A stretch of DNA of 64,000 bases, taken from assembly GCA_019510125.1 (NCBI GenBank), contig JAEKKX010000004.1, forward strand, positions 62,001 to 126,000, given 5' to 3'. Position numbers and translations under genes: made by a program. Positions 1 to 7,698 of the stretch are shown here, piece after piece (positions within the stretch are counted from its first letter, which is position 1; each line of letters starts with the position of its first letter). The notes beneath the pieces were generated by a model, which saw nothing but the letters and a program-made list of their open reading frames with translations, was not told where the DNA came from and did not search any database. The DNA comes from Lysobacterales bacterium (GTDB taxonomy: Bacteria > Pseudomonadota > Gammaproteobacteria > Xanthomonadales > Xanthomonadaceae).

Positions 1-2762
1 TGCTGCGCCAGCGCTTGCGCCTGTTGCTGGTTCACCGCATCGAGCTTCTGTTGCGACTGCTCCAGTGGGCGTTCAACGGCCTGTGCCACGTCGGTCATGG
101 AGCGGCGTGCCGCCGGGTCGGAAGGATCCTGTCCCTGCACGACGAAGAGCAGTGTCCCGCCTGAAACCTGTGAACCATCCTGCTGCAGCTTGCCGGCAGT
201 ATTGAGGGCGATATGGTCGGCCGAGGTGATGCCCGCAGCTTTCGCGTCGGCGAGCGTGCTCATCGCCAATCTCTCGCTGGTCGCATCGAACGTGCGGCCG
301 GTGGAGGCGTCGATGCGGGCGACGCCGGCTTCAATCTGTTTGTAGAGGCGGTGATCGGGGTGATCCGCGTCGCGCGGATCGGGAAGTCGTGGCGACAGCG
401 CCAGTGTCGAAGCCGCAACCGGCTCGACGCGATCATTGGGCGATGGCGCCTTCTGTTTGTCGTCCTGCCGCGCATCCGGCTCCTGAGCGCCATCGTCGCG
501 GCGTCCGGAACTGGCCATGCGCATGGTGGCCGCGACCGTCTGGGCGCCTCCGTCCTGCGCCAGCCCCTGCAGGTTCGCTTCGCGTTGCGCCTGCGCGCGG
601 GTGTCGCGGTCCTGTTCCGATGGACGTTCGATCGCATGCGGTGAAAGAGTCGCTTCTGTCCGCGCCCGCTCGATCTCCTCGGCGGTGGTGACGCTCTTGG
701 TTTCCATACGCCGATCGTCGTGGCCGACCAACGTCGCGATGGAACCATCGGGACGCACTTCCAGCGTGTAGGGCGACCGACCGAGGCCATCGCGTGCGTG
801 ATCCTGCGTGACCGCCCTCGTCGCAGCATCGATGTCACCATCACTGCGCACGACGCCAGCCCGAGCGTAGGCATCGGTCACCGCGTTGCGCAGGCCGTAT
901 TCCGTTGGCGTCGGATTCGCCCGCGCGATCGCGGCGTACTCGGACAACTCCTGCAATCCCACCTGCTGCGCCTGCCATGTGCGATTCAATTCTTCGCGGG
1001 TGTTGCCCGACGCCTGGTTCGTGCCGAGCATTCCGGGCCTGGTCCATTCCCCGTCGGCACCGCGGGTGTAGGTGTTCCCATCGGACGCCGGCAGCGTCTC
1101 GGTCTGTGCGGCAGAATTGCGGATCACCGGTGGAACCGGTTCTTTCGATGCGAATTCGCCCCAGGCGAATTGGTCGTGGGCAATCTGATACCGAGCAGCG
1201 ATCACGGCAGGTGTGTTGGCGGCGTTGTTGGCGATGATCAGAGCCGACTGACGCTCCAACTCCATCGCACGTCCATCGCTGACTGGTTCGTTCCGGGTCA
1301 GCGGTATGCGGCCGTCGAGGTTCTCTCTGATCTCGATCTGCCATTTCCCGGACTGCGCGTCACGCACATAGTCTCGGCCGGTCTCAAACGGGGCTCGTGG
1401 TGAGTCGGTCCCAGGTTCCGCAGGCAGCCGAAACGGCGCTTTCGGCTCCGGAGGATTCGCGAGACCCAGCGAATAGGAGTCGTTGGCGGATCTGTAATTC
1501 AGTTCGTCGGCCAGACGACCAACAGCGACGAGGCGTGTTTCGTCGAAGCCGCCTGTCGCATTCGGGGCACGCGCCGTGCGCAACCATGCGCCTTGAGGAT
1601 CTGCAGGGTCCCGCGTCCACGCATTTCCATTGACGTCGGTCTGGGTATAGATCTGCTCGAGTTGCTTCTGATCCGCCCATTTGTCGCCCAGATAAGCCCC
1701 AACACCGCCGCCGATTACCCCGGATACCAGCGCACCTGGGCCGGTCCAGGAACCGGTGGCGGCGCCGTAGGCGAAGCCCGCTCCGAAGCCGACCAGCAGG
1801 CCGCCCGCATTGCGACCGACGAAGCGTGTCCCAGCGGCTTCGGCCGCGGCGTCGTTGCCTTGCGCCCGCAGCTCAAGGACACGATGCCCGGTGCTAGCGA
1901 AGTCGTAGGCCATGAGGGCCACGCCCGCCGCACCGACGACACGCAGTGCCCGGCCCGAACCCGGCGCTCCGGTGCGGGGCGTGTCCACGTCCGGCACCCT
2001 GCCGCCTTCCACCAGCGGTCCACGCGTTTCCGGCAACGCAGGCGCGCGCACGAGCGTTGGTGGCATCTCCTGCGGGAAGGCGGCACGCAGCCTGACCTCC
2101 ATCGGTTCCGATAGCGGCAAACGTCCCGCTTCGTTTGCCTGCGCAACGGCCGTACCGAGCGATTGTCGGCCCGCGGCAGGATCGCCAGCCACCGGCTTCA
2201 TGGCCGGTTGTTCGATCGCATCGAGCGTCGCCGCGACGTTGCCTTCCGACCGGGTCACACCAGCCCAGCGTGCCTCCTGTCCAGGCATCCTGCCGATCTC
2301 CGCGATCTGCGTCGCGTGCGTTTGTCGATACCCATCGATGTCGCCGAAGAATTCGCGAATGCGTGCATTCGTCTGTTCGCGCGTCATGCCCTGTGGCGTG
2401 TTGGAATGCAGATCACCGTTGACCAGTCCGGCTTTCATCGTATCGGTCAGTTCGCCCACCCTGACAGCCATGCGTTCTGCAGCAGCGCGGTCGCCTCGAA
2501 GTGCGGCTTGGCCGTCGGGACTTTGTTGCAGCCGCTCAAGCCGCAACTGGACACCTTCGGAATATGCACCGAGCGGGCCACCTGGGTGCGGGGAAAGATC
2601 AAGTTGAGCTGCCAACGCACGATCGACAGGCAGATTGAGCAGGTTGCGGGGAGCATGCAGATCAAACAAATCTTGCTTCGACAATTCCCGAAGCAGTCGG
2701 CTTTGTTTATATGCATCCTGCTCGATGACGTGATGCCCCTGAAAAACAGGCGTGTCGCTCAT
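1..2762 (-). CDS. Large T4SS effector (X-Tfe type), AHH-like nuclease N-terminus and XVIPCD C-terminus, cut by window edge
   Basis: The frame is open from the ATG at 2762 to the window edge: 920 residues are visible and the C-terminus is missing. AAAGGAG lies 8 bases before the ATG. Residues 7-62 contain FQGHHVIEQ, then RNLLNLP and PHPGGPLGAY, which resembles the AHH (Ala/Gly-His-His) toxin nuclease family. A glycine-zipper-like stretch lies near residues 320-365. From about residue 795 come HPDH, a SERLA segment, LLFVVQG and a Gln-rich tail. This pattern fits XVIPCD, the signal that binds VirD4 and sends effectors through the bacteria-killing T4SS of Xanthomonadales. Inferred role: a DNA- or RNA-cutting toxin delivered to rival bacteria. 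The gene for its putative immunity protein lies directly upstream. The nuclease call is weaker than the XVIPCD call. Confidence 0.75.
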   Translation of the reverse strand, partial: MSDTPVFQGHHVIEQDAYKQSRLLRELSKQDLFDLHAPRNLLNLPVDRALAAQLDLSPHPGGPLGAYSEGVQLRLERLQQSPDGQAALRGDRAAAERMAVRVGELTDTMKAGLVNGDLHSNTPQGMTREQTNARIREFFGDIDGYRQTHATQIAEIGRMPGQEARWAGVTRSEGNVAATLDAIEQPAMKPVAGDPAAGRQSLGTAVAQANEAGRLPLSEPMEVRLRAAFPQEMPPTLVRAPALPETRGPLVEGGRVPDVDTPRTGAPGSGRALRVVGAAGVALMAYDFASTGHRVLELRAQGNDAAAEAAGTRFVGRNAGGLLVGFGAGFAYGAATGSWTGPGALVSGVIGGGVGAYLGDKWADQKQLEQIYTQTDVNGNAWTRDPADPQGAWLRTARAPNATGGFDETRLVAVGRLADELNYRSANDSYSLGLANPPEPKAPFRLPAEPGTDSPRAPFETGRDYVRDAQSGKWQIEIRENLDGRIPLTRNEPVSDGRAMELERQSALIIANNAANTPAVIAARYQIAHDQFAWGEFASKEPVPPVIRNSAAQTETLPASDGNTYTRGADGEWTRPGMLGTNQASGNTREELNRTWQAQQVGLQELSEYAAIARANPTPTEYGLRNAVTDAYARAGVVRSDGDIDAATRAVTQDHARDGLGRSPYTLEVRPDGSIATLVGHDDRRMETKSVTTAEEIERARTEATLSPHAIERPSEQDRDTRAQAQREANLQGLAQDGGAQTVAATMRMASSGRRDDGAQEPDARQDDKQKAPSPNDRVEPVAASTLALSPRLPDPRDADHPDHRLYKQIEAGVARIDASTGRTFDATSERLAMSTLADAKAAGITSADHIALNTAGKLQQDGSQVSGGTLLFVVQGQDPSDPAARRSMTDVAQAVERPLEQSQQKLDAVNQQQAQALAQ

Positions 2763-2796
2763 GAGTGCAACTCCTTTGCGAACATGTGCCTGGCAA

Positions 2797-3432
2797 TCAG
2801 CAGTCAGCGACGTCGATGAACTTCACGCCCGCGACGTCTGCGGCATTGACAGCGTCATAGAGCATGCGATCACAGAACACCGTAAGTGCGAAGGGAGTCC
2901 GAAACACATGCGCTGATCCGACGACTTCCTCCTTGAAGATCAAACGCGCTCCCCCCGAACGGTCGTAGTACTTGCCATTGACGAAATCGCCAGTTTCGAT
3001 CTTCACCCTCGACGCACTCTCATCGAGTGCGTCCAGTGTTCGCAATACACCGCAGAAGTAGAGCTGAGAGCCCGGTGAACCATCCGCGAGCGTGAAATCG
3101 CAAGCGACGAAGACGAACCCATCGGGGTCGACCGACTCGAACACGCATTTCAACGCCTCGGAGACGATCCAGATGCCGTACAGATTTTCAAAATCGCGCG
3201 GCAAGCCACCCTGCTCGGGCACATGAATCAGATGCGGACGCTCCGGGTACTGATTCGGATCGCCGTTGGGTGGCTCCACCGTGTGAGCCCCAGGAAGCGC
3301 CAAAGTGTCTTCATTGGCGATCTCCAAGCCCGGGATCCTACCGCCGCCCCAGAAGCTCGGCTCGATGATGAAGAACTTCCCTTTCTCGAATGCGTCCCCC
3401 GCCGTGACGGGGATCGGAGCTTCGCTGGCCAT
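2797..3432 (-). CDS. Putative immunity protein, DUF1629/Imm11-like
   Basis: This 211-residue protein has no signal peptide or membrane segment, so it should act in the cytoplasm. The central part (GIWIVSEALKCVFE, then VDPDGFVFV and VLRTLDALDE) resembles the DUF1629 family, which is common as an immunity partner in polymorphic toxin loci. The gene ends 34 bases before the start of the large effector gene and has the same direction, so the two are probably co-transcribed with immunity first. A cytoplasmic immunity protein fits a nuclease toxin better than a cell-wall enzyme, whose immunity proteins are usually periplasmic. The family match is from pattern recognition only. Confidence 0.6.
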   Translation of the reverse strand: MASEAPIPVTAGDAFEKGKFFIIEPSFWGGGRIPGLEIANEDTLALPGAHTVEPPNGDPNQYPERPHLIHVPEQGGLPRDFENLYGIWIVSEALKCVFESVDPDGFVFVACDFTLADGSPGSQLYFCGVLRTLDALDESASRVKIETGDFVNGKYYDRSGGARLIFKEEVVGSAHVFRTPFALTVFCDRMLYDAVNAADVAGVKFIDVADC

Positions 3433-3569
3433 GACCGCTTCCTTCTTGAGTGCGACGGGACTTCATAGGCTGCCCCGAGATACCCCGATCCTACCGTCCG
3501 GCTAAAGAGTGGGGCAAGCGTTTGCGACATGCCGAACGGCAGAAAGTTCAATCAATTCAATGACTTTAA

Positions 3570-3625
3570 GGTTGGAAAAAAAATCCCGGTTTTCCAACCG
3601 TCTTTCCACCTGTATTCCAACCGTC
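3570..3625. promoter_or_regulatory. Operator-like inverted and direct repeats
   Basis: GGTTGGAAAA (3570-3579) and TTTTCCAACC (3590-3599) form a perfect 10-base inverted repeat with a 10-base gap. TTCCAACCGTC occurs at 3592-3602 and again at 3615-3625, 23 bases apart. This lies in the gap between the immunity gene (minus) and the first phage gene (plus). It could be an operator for the HTH protein encoded just downstream. The arms are A/T-flanked, so a terminator is also possible. Confidence 0.4.
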
Positions 3626-3680
3626 CGATGCATAGTCTGTGTGTCGCCCGCTGCTACCGCAGCACGACGAGAAGCACGAC

Positions 3681-3914
3681 ATGCAAGACCGCACTTCCGC
3701 GCAAGGCGTCTCCGACGATGCCCGCGCCTTCGATGAGAACCAACTCGCCCGGCGCTGGGACATCTCCCACCGCACACTGCAGCAGTGGCGCCGGATGGGG
3801 ATCGGCCCTGTCTACCTGAAGCTCGGCAATCGCGTCAGTTACCGTCGCGAGGACGTCGAGGCCTACGAACGCCAGGCGCTGCGCCGCGGCACCGGCGAAC
3901 GCGCGTTCGCGTGA
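3681..3914 (+). CDS. Small HTH DNA-binding protein, excisionase/AlpA-like
   Basis: The ATG at 3681 gives 77 residues; an earlier in-frame ATG at 3639 would run through the region with no better ribosome site. Residues from about 20 to 65 (NQLARRWDISHRTLQQWRR, then LGNRVSYRREDVEAYE) form the winged helix-turn-helix seen in excisionase and AlpA-type proteins. It is the first gene of the phage plus-strand block and follows a cluster of repeats that could be its operator. Likely role: a control protein for excision or early transcription. No integrase gene is adjacent, so an excisionase role is unproven. Confidence 0.65.
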   Translation: MQDRTSAQGVSDDARAFDENQLARRWDISHRTLQQWRRMGIGPVYLKLGNRVSYRREDVEAYERQALRRGTGERAFA

Positions 3915-3925
3915 GGACGACGATC

Positions 3926-4405
3926 ATGACCGACCTCACCCTCCTGCCGGCGGAACTCGCCGAACTGTCCGTCGCCCAACTGGCGGCGCTCTCCCCCCAA
4001 CAGAAGATCGTTCTCGCCCGGCAACTGGAGCAGGCCGGCGACTGGCTCAAGCAGGTCAAGGCCCGCTTCGACGCCGCGCTGGAGCAGACCTACGGCGACC
4101 GCATCCGCGACGCGCGCAGCGACGGAGGCAAGGACTTCGGCGTCGTTCACGTCGCCGACGGCGATCTGCGCCTGACCGTGGATGTGTCCAAGCGCGTGAC
4201 CTGGGACCAGACGCAACTGGCGACGATCGCCAAACGCATCGATGCTGCGGGCGAGTCCGTCGAGGAATTCATCGACGTGAGCTACAGCATTTCCGAATCG
4301 CGCTTCCAGAACTGGCCGTCGACGCTGCGCTCGCAGTTCGAGGCCGCGCGCACCGTCAAGCCCGGCAAGCCGACGTACCGGCTGACGCCGGCCGGGGAGG
4401 GCTGA
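3926..4405 (+). CDS. Conserved phage early protein of unknown function
   Basis: A 159-residue protein starting at 3926 and ending one base before the ATP-binding gene, so translation is probably coupled. The N-terminus (LTLLPAELAELSVAQLAAL) is Leu/Ala-rich and helical, followed by a charged helix (QLEQAGDWLKQVKARFDAAL) and a more mixed domain. I do not recognise a catalytic motif. Its place at the head of the recombination block, before a Sak4-like ATPase and an SSB-like protein, suggests a helper in early DNA metabolism. That is context only. Confidence 0.6.
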   Translation: MTDLTLLPAELAELSVAQLAALSPQQKIVLARQLEQAGDWLKQVKARFDAALEQTYGDRIRDARSDGGKDFGVVHVADGDLRLTVDVSKRVTWDQTQLATIAKRIDAAGESVEEFIDVSYSISESRFQNWPSTLRSQFEAARTVKPGKPTYRLTPAGEG

Positions 4406-4406
4406 G

Positions 4407-5294
4407 ATGACGCTTCCCATCATCGGCGCCGACCAGCGCATGTCCGAGCGCCGCGGCGTGAAGGGCGTGCTGATCGGTAAATCCGGCATCGGCAAGACCT
4501 CGCAGTTGTGGACCCTCGACGCGGGCTCGACCCTGTTCCTCGATCTGGAGGCGGGCGATCTCGCGGTCGAGGACTGGGCCGGCGACAGCCTGCGCCCCCG
4601 CACCTGGGGCGAGTGCCGCGACCTCGCCGTGTACATCGGCGGCCCGAACCCGGCACTGCGCGACGACCAGGCCTACAGCCAGGCGCACTACGACGCCGCC
4701 TGCGCGCGCTACGGCGATTCGGCGCAGCTCGCGAAGTACCACACGCTGTTCGTCGACTCGATCACCGTCGCCGGCCGGCTGTGCCTGCAGTGGAGCAAGG
4801 GCCAGCCGCAGGCGTACTCGGACAAGACCGGCAAGCCGGACATGCGTGGCGCTTACGGCCTCATGGGCCAGGAGATGATCGCGTGGCTCACGCACCTGCA
4901 GCACACCCGCGGCAAGAGCGTGTGGTTCGTCGGCATCCTCGAGGAGAAGATCGACGACTTCGGTCGCCGCATCCTGCAACTGCAGATCGACGGCAGCAAG
5001 ACGGGGCTGGAATTGCCGGGCATCGTCGATGAGGTCGTCACGATGACGGAGATCGCCGCGGACGACGGCACGGCGTACCGCGCCTTCGTCTGCCACACCC
5101 TCAATCCGTGGGGCTATCCGGCCAAGGACCGTTCCGGCCGCCTCGAGCTGATCGAGGAACCCCACCTCGGTCGCCTGATGCAGAAGATCGCCGGCAGCGC
5201 GCGCCCCGCGCTGGAACGGCTCGACTTCACGCGCCCCGCGACCACGACCACCCCTTCGCACGCGCCGGCCGTTGCCGCGCAGGAGACTCCATGA
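4407..5294 (+). CDS. Sak4-like RecA-fold ATPase (phage recombination)
   Basis: 295 residues. Walker A GKSGIGKT is at residues 24-31 and a Walker B-like strand HTLFVDSI near residues 111-118. The layout (short N-terminus, P-loop, core of about 230 residues, disordered Pro/Thr tail) fits the phage AAA_24/Sak4 group, minimal RecA-like ATPases thought to promote single-strand annealing with an SSB. The next gene, overlapping by 4 bases, encodes an SSB-like protein, and a Cas4-like nuclease follows. Together they look like a phage recombination module. The nucleotide-binding call is firm; the annealing role is inferred from relatives. Confidence 0.75.
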   Translation: MTLPIIGADQRMSERRGVKGVLIGKSGIGKTSQLWTLDAGSTLFLDLEAGDLAVEDWAGDSLRPRTWGECRDLAVYIGGPNPALRDDQAYSQAHYDAACARYGDSAQLAKYHTLFVDSITVAGRLCLQWSKGQPQAYSDKTGKPDMRGAYGLMGQEMIAWLTHLQHTRGKSVWFVGILEEKIDDFGRRILQLQIDGSKTGLELPGIVDEVVTMTEIAADDGTAYRAFVCHTLNPWGYPAKDRSGRLELIEEPHLGRLMQKIAGSARPALERLDFTRPATTTTPSHAPAVAAQETP

Positions 5295-5884
5295 CCGTCT
5301 GGAACGATTTCAACGACGCCGAACAGCAGCAGAGCTTCGACGTCATCCCCAAGGGCACCGTCGCCTGGGTGCGGATGACGATCAAGCCCGGCGGCTACAA
5401 CGATCCGAGCCAGGGATGGACTGGCGGCTGGGCAACCCAGAGCGACGAGACCGGCGCGATCTATCTGGCCTGCGAGTTCGTCGTGCTCGAAGGCCCGTTC
5501 GCGAAACGCAAGCTGTGGTCGAACATCGGTCTACACAGTCCGAAGGGACCGACCTGGAGCGGCATGGGCCGCAGCTTTCTGCGCGCGCTGCTCAATTCCG
5601 CGCGCAACGTGCGACCGGAGGACAACTCGCCGCAGGCGGCTGCCGCGCGGCGCATCCAGGGCTTCCACGAACTGGAGGGCATCGCCTTCGTCGCGAAGAT
5701 CGACATCGAGCGCGACGGGCGGGGCGATGCGAAGAACATCATCAAACAGGCGGTGGAACCCGGTCAGCCCGACTATCCGCCGGGCGCGCCGCCCGCGGCC
5801 GGTGCGGCGGCCCGTGTGGCCGCACCGGCCACGCCGCACACCGGGTCGGCGGCCCCGACCGGCCGCCCGACGTGGGCGCAGTAA
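5291..5884 (+). CDS. Phage single-strand DNA binding-like protein (DUF669-like)
   Basis: The ATG at 5291 overlaps the previous stop by 4 bases, with AGGAG 5-9 bases upstream, giving 197 residues. The body has alternating beta-type segments (VAWVRMTIKPGG, AIYLACEFVVLEGPF, IAFVAKIDIE) typical of a single OB-like domain, and the last 45 residues are a disordered Pro/Ala tail as in many SSBs. The pattern IPKG, then FVVLEGPFAKRKLW resembles the DUF669 phage family found next to recombination ATPases. Likely role: coating single-stranded DNA for the Sak4-like partner. The fold call is by pattern, not by alignment. Confidence 0.6.
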   Translation: MTVWNDFNDAEQQQSFDVIPKGTVAWVRMTIKPGGYNDPSQGWTGGWATQSDETGAIYLACEFVVLEGPFAKRKLWSNIGLHSPKGPTWSGMGRSFLRALLNSARNVRPEDNSPQAAAARRIQGFHELEGIAFVAKIDIERDGRGDAKNIIKQAVEPGQPDYPPGAPPAAGAAARVAAPATPHTGSAAPTGRPTWAQ

Positions 5885-5893
5885 GGCCCACCC

Positions 5894-6376
5894 GTGCGGT
5901 GCTGGGCCTGCGGCCAACCGGCGCGCGGGTTCGGTCACCTTGACCTGAGACACCCGCCCGCCGATCCACGGCGTTACCCGCACCGCTGGGCCTTCTGCTC
6001 GCGCCGCTGCCAGGACGCCTTCCACCAACTCTACGACACCCGCCGCCGGCACGAGCCGGCGGCGCTGGAGGAGCTTGTTCCCGTGACTCTGCCCCTGTCC
6101 CCCGATGCCCAGCGCGCTTGCCTGCTCGCGCTCGGCAACGCCGCCGACGCCGTCGGCTTCGCCGTGCCGCTGGCGCAGTACTCGCAGCAGCAGGCGCTGC
6201 ACGTCATCGATGCGGTGATCCATGCCTACGAACGCCAGCAGCACCAGCACTCGCGCGCGCTGCGCGGGCTGCCGCCGCTGGACGATTTCGAGGACGACGA
6301 CATCCCTTTTGACGATGGGCGTGATGCCACGACCGCCGATTCGCATCGGTGCGTCACGCCTGCCTCGAACCACTGA
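5894..6376 (+). CDS. Phage protein with N-terminal zinc-binding Cys pairs (DUF6511-like)
   Basis: 160 residues. CWAC at residues 3-6 and CSRRC near residues 35-39 form a likely treble-clef zinc site, followed by a helical domain and an acidic tail (DDFEDDDIPFDDG). This resembles the DUF6511 phage family. It sits 9 bases after the SSB-like gene and 15 bases before the nuclease gene, within one operon. Function is unknown; a nucleic-acid or protein contact role is plausible for the zinc domain. Confidence 0.65.
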   Translation: MRCWACGQPARGFGHLDLRHPPADPRRYPHRWAFCSRRCQDAFHQLYDTRRRHEPAALEELVPVTLPLSPDAQRACLLALGNAADAVGFAVPLAQYSQQQALHVIDAVIHAYERQQHQHSRALRGLPPLDDFEDDDIPFDDGRDATTADSHRCVTPASNH

Positions 6377-6391
6377 CGACCGACTTTCACG

Positions 6392-7126
6392 ATGCTCGAT
6401 TTCAATTCCTCTTCCACCGAGTCCGGACGCCTCGAAGCGTTGATCGACATCGGCCTGCTGCAGGCGCGCGCGGCCGAGCCCAAACGCACCTACCTCGGTG
6501 CGTCGCGACTGGGCGTGGCCTGCTCGCGTGCGCTGCAGTACGAGTATGCCGACGCGCCGGTCGATCCCGGCCGCGACACCGACGGCCGGATGTTGCGCAT
6601 CTTCGAGCGCGGTCACGTGCTCGAGGAGAGCATGGTCGCGTGGCTGCGCGGCGCGGGGTTCGATCTGCGCACGCGCCAGGACGACAGCACGCAGTTCGGC
6701 TTCTCCGCGCTTGATGGCCGATTGCGTGGCCATGTCGATGGCGTGTTCGTGGCAGGACCGGAGGGCTACGACTACCCGGCGCTCTGGGAGTGCAAATTCC
6801 TCGGGTCGAAGGCCTGGCGCGAACTGGAGAAGAACAGGCTCGCCGTCGCCAAGCCGGTGTACGCCGCGCAGGTCGCGATGTATCAGGCCTATCTCGACCT
6901 GCATGCGAATCCCGCGCTGTTCACCGCGATCAACGCCGACACGATGGAGGTCTACGCCGAGCGCGTGCCCTTCGACGGCCGGCTCGCGCAGCGCATGTCC
7001 GATCGCGCGGTGCAGATCGTGCTCGCCACCGATGCCGGCGAGCTGCTGCCGCGCGGCTTCTCCGACCCCACCCACTTCGAGTGTCGGTTCTGCGCCTGGC
7101 AGGACCGTTGCTGGAGATCCGCATGA
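6392..7126 (+). CDS. Cas4-like PD-(D/E)XK nuclease with predicted Fe-S cluster
   Basis: 244 residues. The catalytic core is visible as GHVDG (Asp116) and WECK (Glu133, Lys135). One Cys in the N-terminal part (Cys44) and three at the C-terminus (Cys231, Cys234, Cys240, spacing CX2C and CX5C) match the 4Fe-4S arrangement of Cas4 and AddB-type nucleases. Family knowledge: such enzymes resect DNA ends to expose single strands. There are no CRISPR genes here; the neighbours are a Sak4-like ATPase and an SSB-like protein, so this is the exonuclease of a phage recombination module. It overlaps the next gene by 4 bases. Confidence 0.85.
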   Translation: MLDFNSSSTESGRLEALIDIGLLQARAAEPKRTYLGASRLGVACSRALQYEYADAPVDPGRDTDGRMLRIFERGHVLEESMVAWLRGAGFDLRTRQDDSTQFGFSALDGRLRGHVDGVFVAGPEGYDYPALWECKFLGSKAWRELEKNRLAVAKPVYAAQVAMYQAYLDLHANPALFTAINADTMEVYAERVPFDGRLAQRMSDRAVQIVLATDAGELLPRGFSDPTHFECRFCAWQDRCWRSA

Positions 7127-7698
7127 CCCCCGATGTCCTTCCCGATTGCAACGCGCCGATGGTCGCCGCGCGCACCGCGCACCAGGCGCTGCGCATTCCG
7201 ATGCAGTGGCTCAACAACAAGGTCGAGCGCAGCGCGCGCGGCGTGCCGCACTATCGCATCGGCCATCTGGTCCGGTTCCGGCTCAGCGAACTGGAGCAGT
7301 GGCGCGATCGCCACGCGGCCGTGATCGCGCCGCGACTGGAACAGGCCGATACCGCAGCGGTCGTCGTCTCACCGCCGCCGGTGGCCACGGATTTCACCGG
7401 CGTGAACTGGCACCGTCGCGAAGGACTCGCCGAGATCTTCGTGCGCCGCCACCGCAACGACTGCCGCTACAGCGCGCGCCTGCGAAGCTGGTTCGTTCGC
7501 ACCGATCAAGGCTGGCGCCGGGACGACACGCTTGTCGTGTTCGACCGGGTGCGCGGCATTTGCCGTGAAGCCGCTGATCGCGCCCGGACAGAACAGGCAC
7601 GGCGCTGGTTCGCCAGTGCCACGACGGTCGCGGCCGTGGAGCGGATCGCGCGTCTGCGCGCGGATGCGATGCCGGCCGGCGAGGGGAGCGGGCAGTGA
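7123..7698 (+). CDS. HTH protein with a D5_N-like domain resembling part of the neighbouring primase-helicase
   Basis: 191 residues from the ATG at 7123. Residues 10-65 look like an excisionase-type HTH (MQWLNNKVERSARGVPHYRI, then LVRFRLSELEQWRD). Residues about 102-185 resemble residues about 338-415 of the next protein: both share GLA, then F.RR, D.RY, W, and end in AAVERIAR. That part of the helicase is the D5_N region before the SF3 ATPase. The gene overlaps both neighbours by 4 bases. Inferred role: a DNA-binding loader or adaptor for the helicase. The duplication is seen directly; the role is a guess. Confidence 0.65.
   Translation: MTPDVLPDCNAPMVAARTAHQALRIPMQWLNNKVERSARGVPHYRIGHLVRFRLSELEQWRDRHAAVIAPRLEQADTAAVVVSPPPVATDFTGVNWHRREGLAEIFVRRHRNDCRYSARLRSWFVRTDQGWRRDDTLVVFDRVRGICREAADRARTEQARRWFASATTVAAVERIARLRADAMPAGEGSGQ

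Noticed and set aside
1593-2114. Plus-strand frames opposite the effector gene
   Set aside because: The minus-strand frame is open over the full 2762 bases with clear domain motifs; plus-strand frames are shadows.
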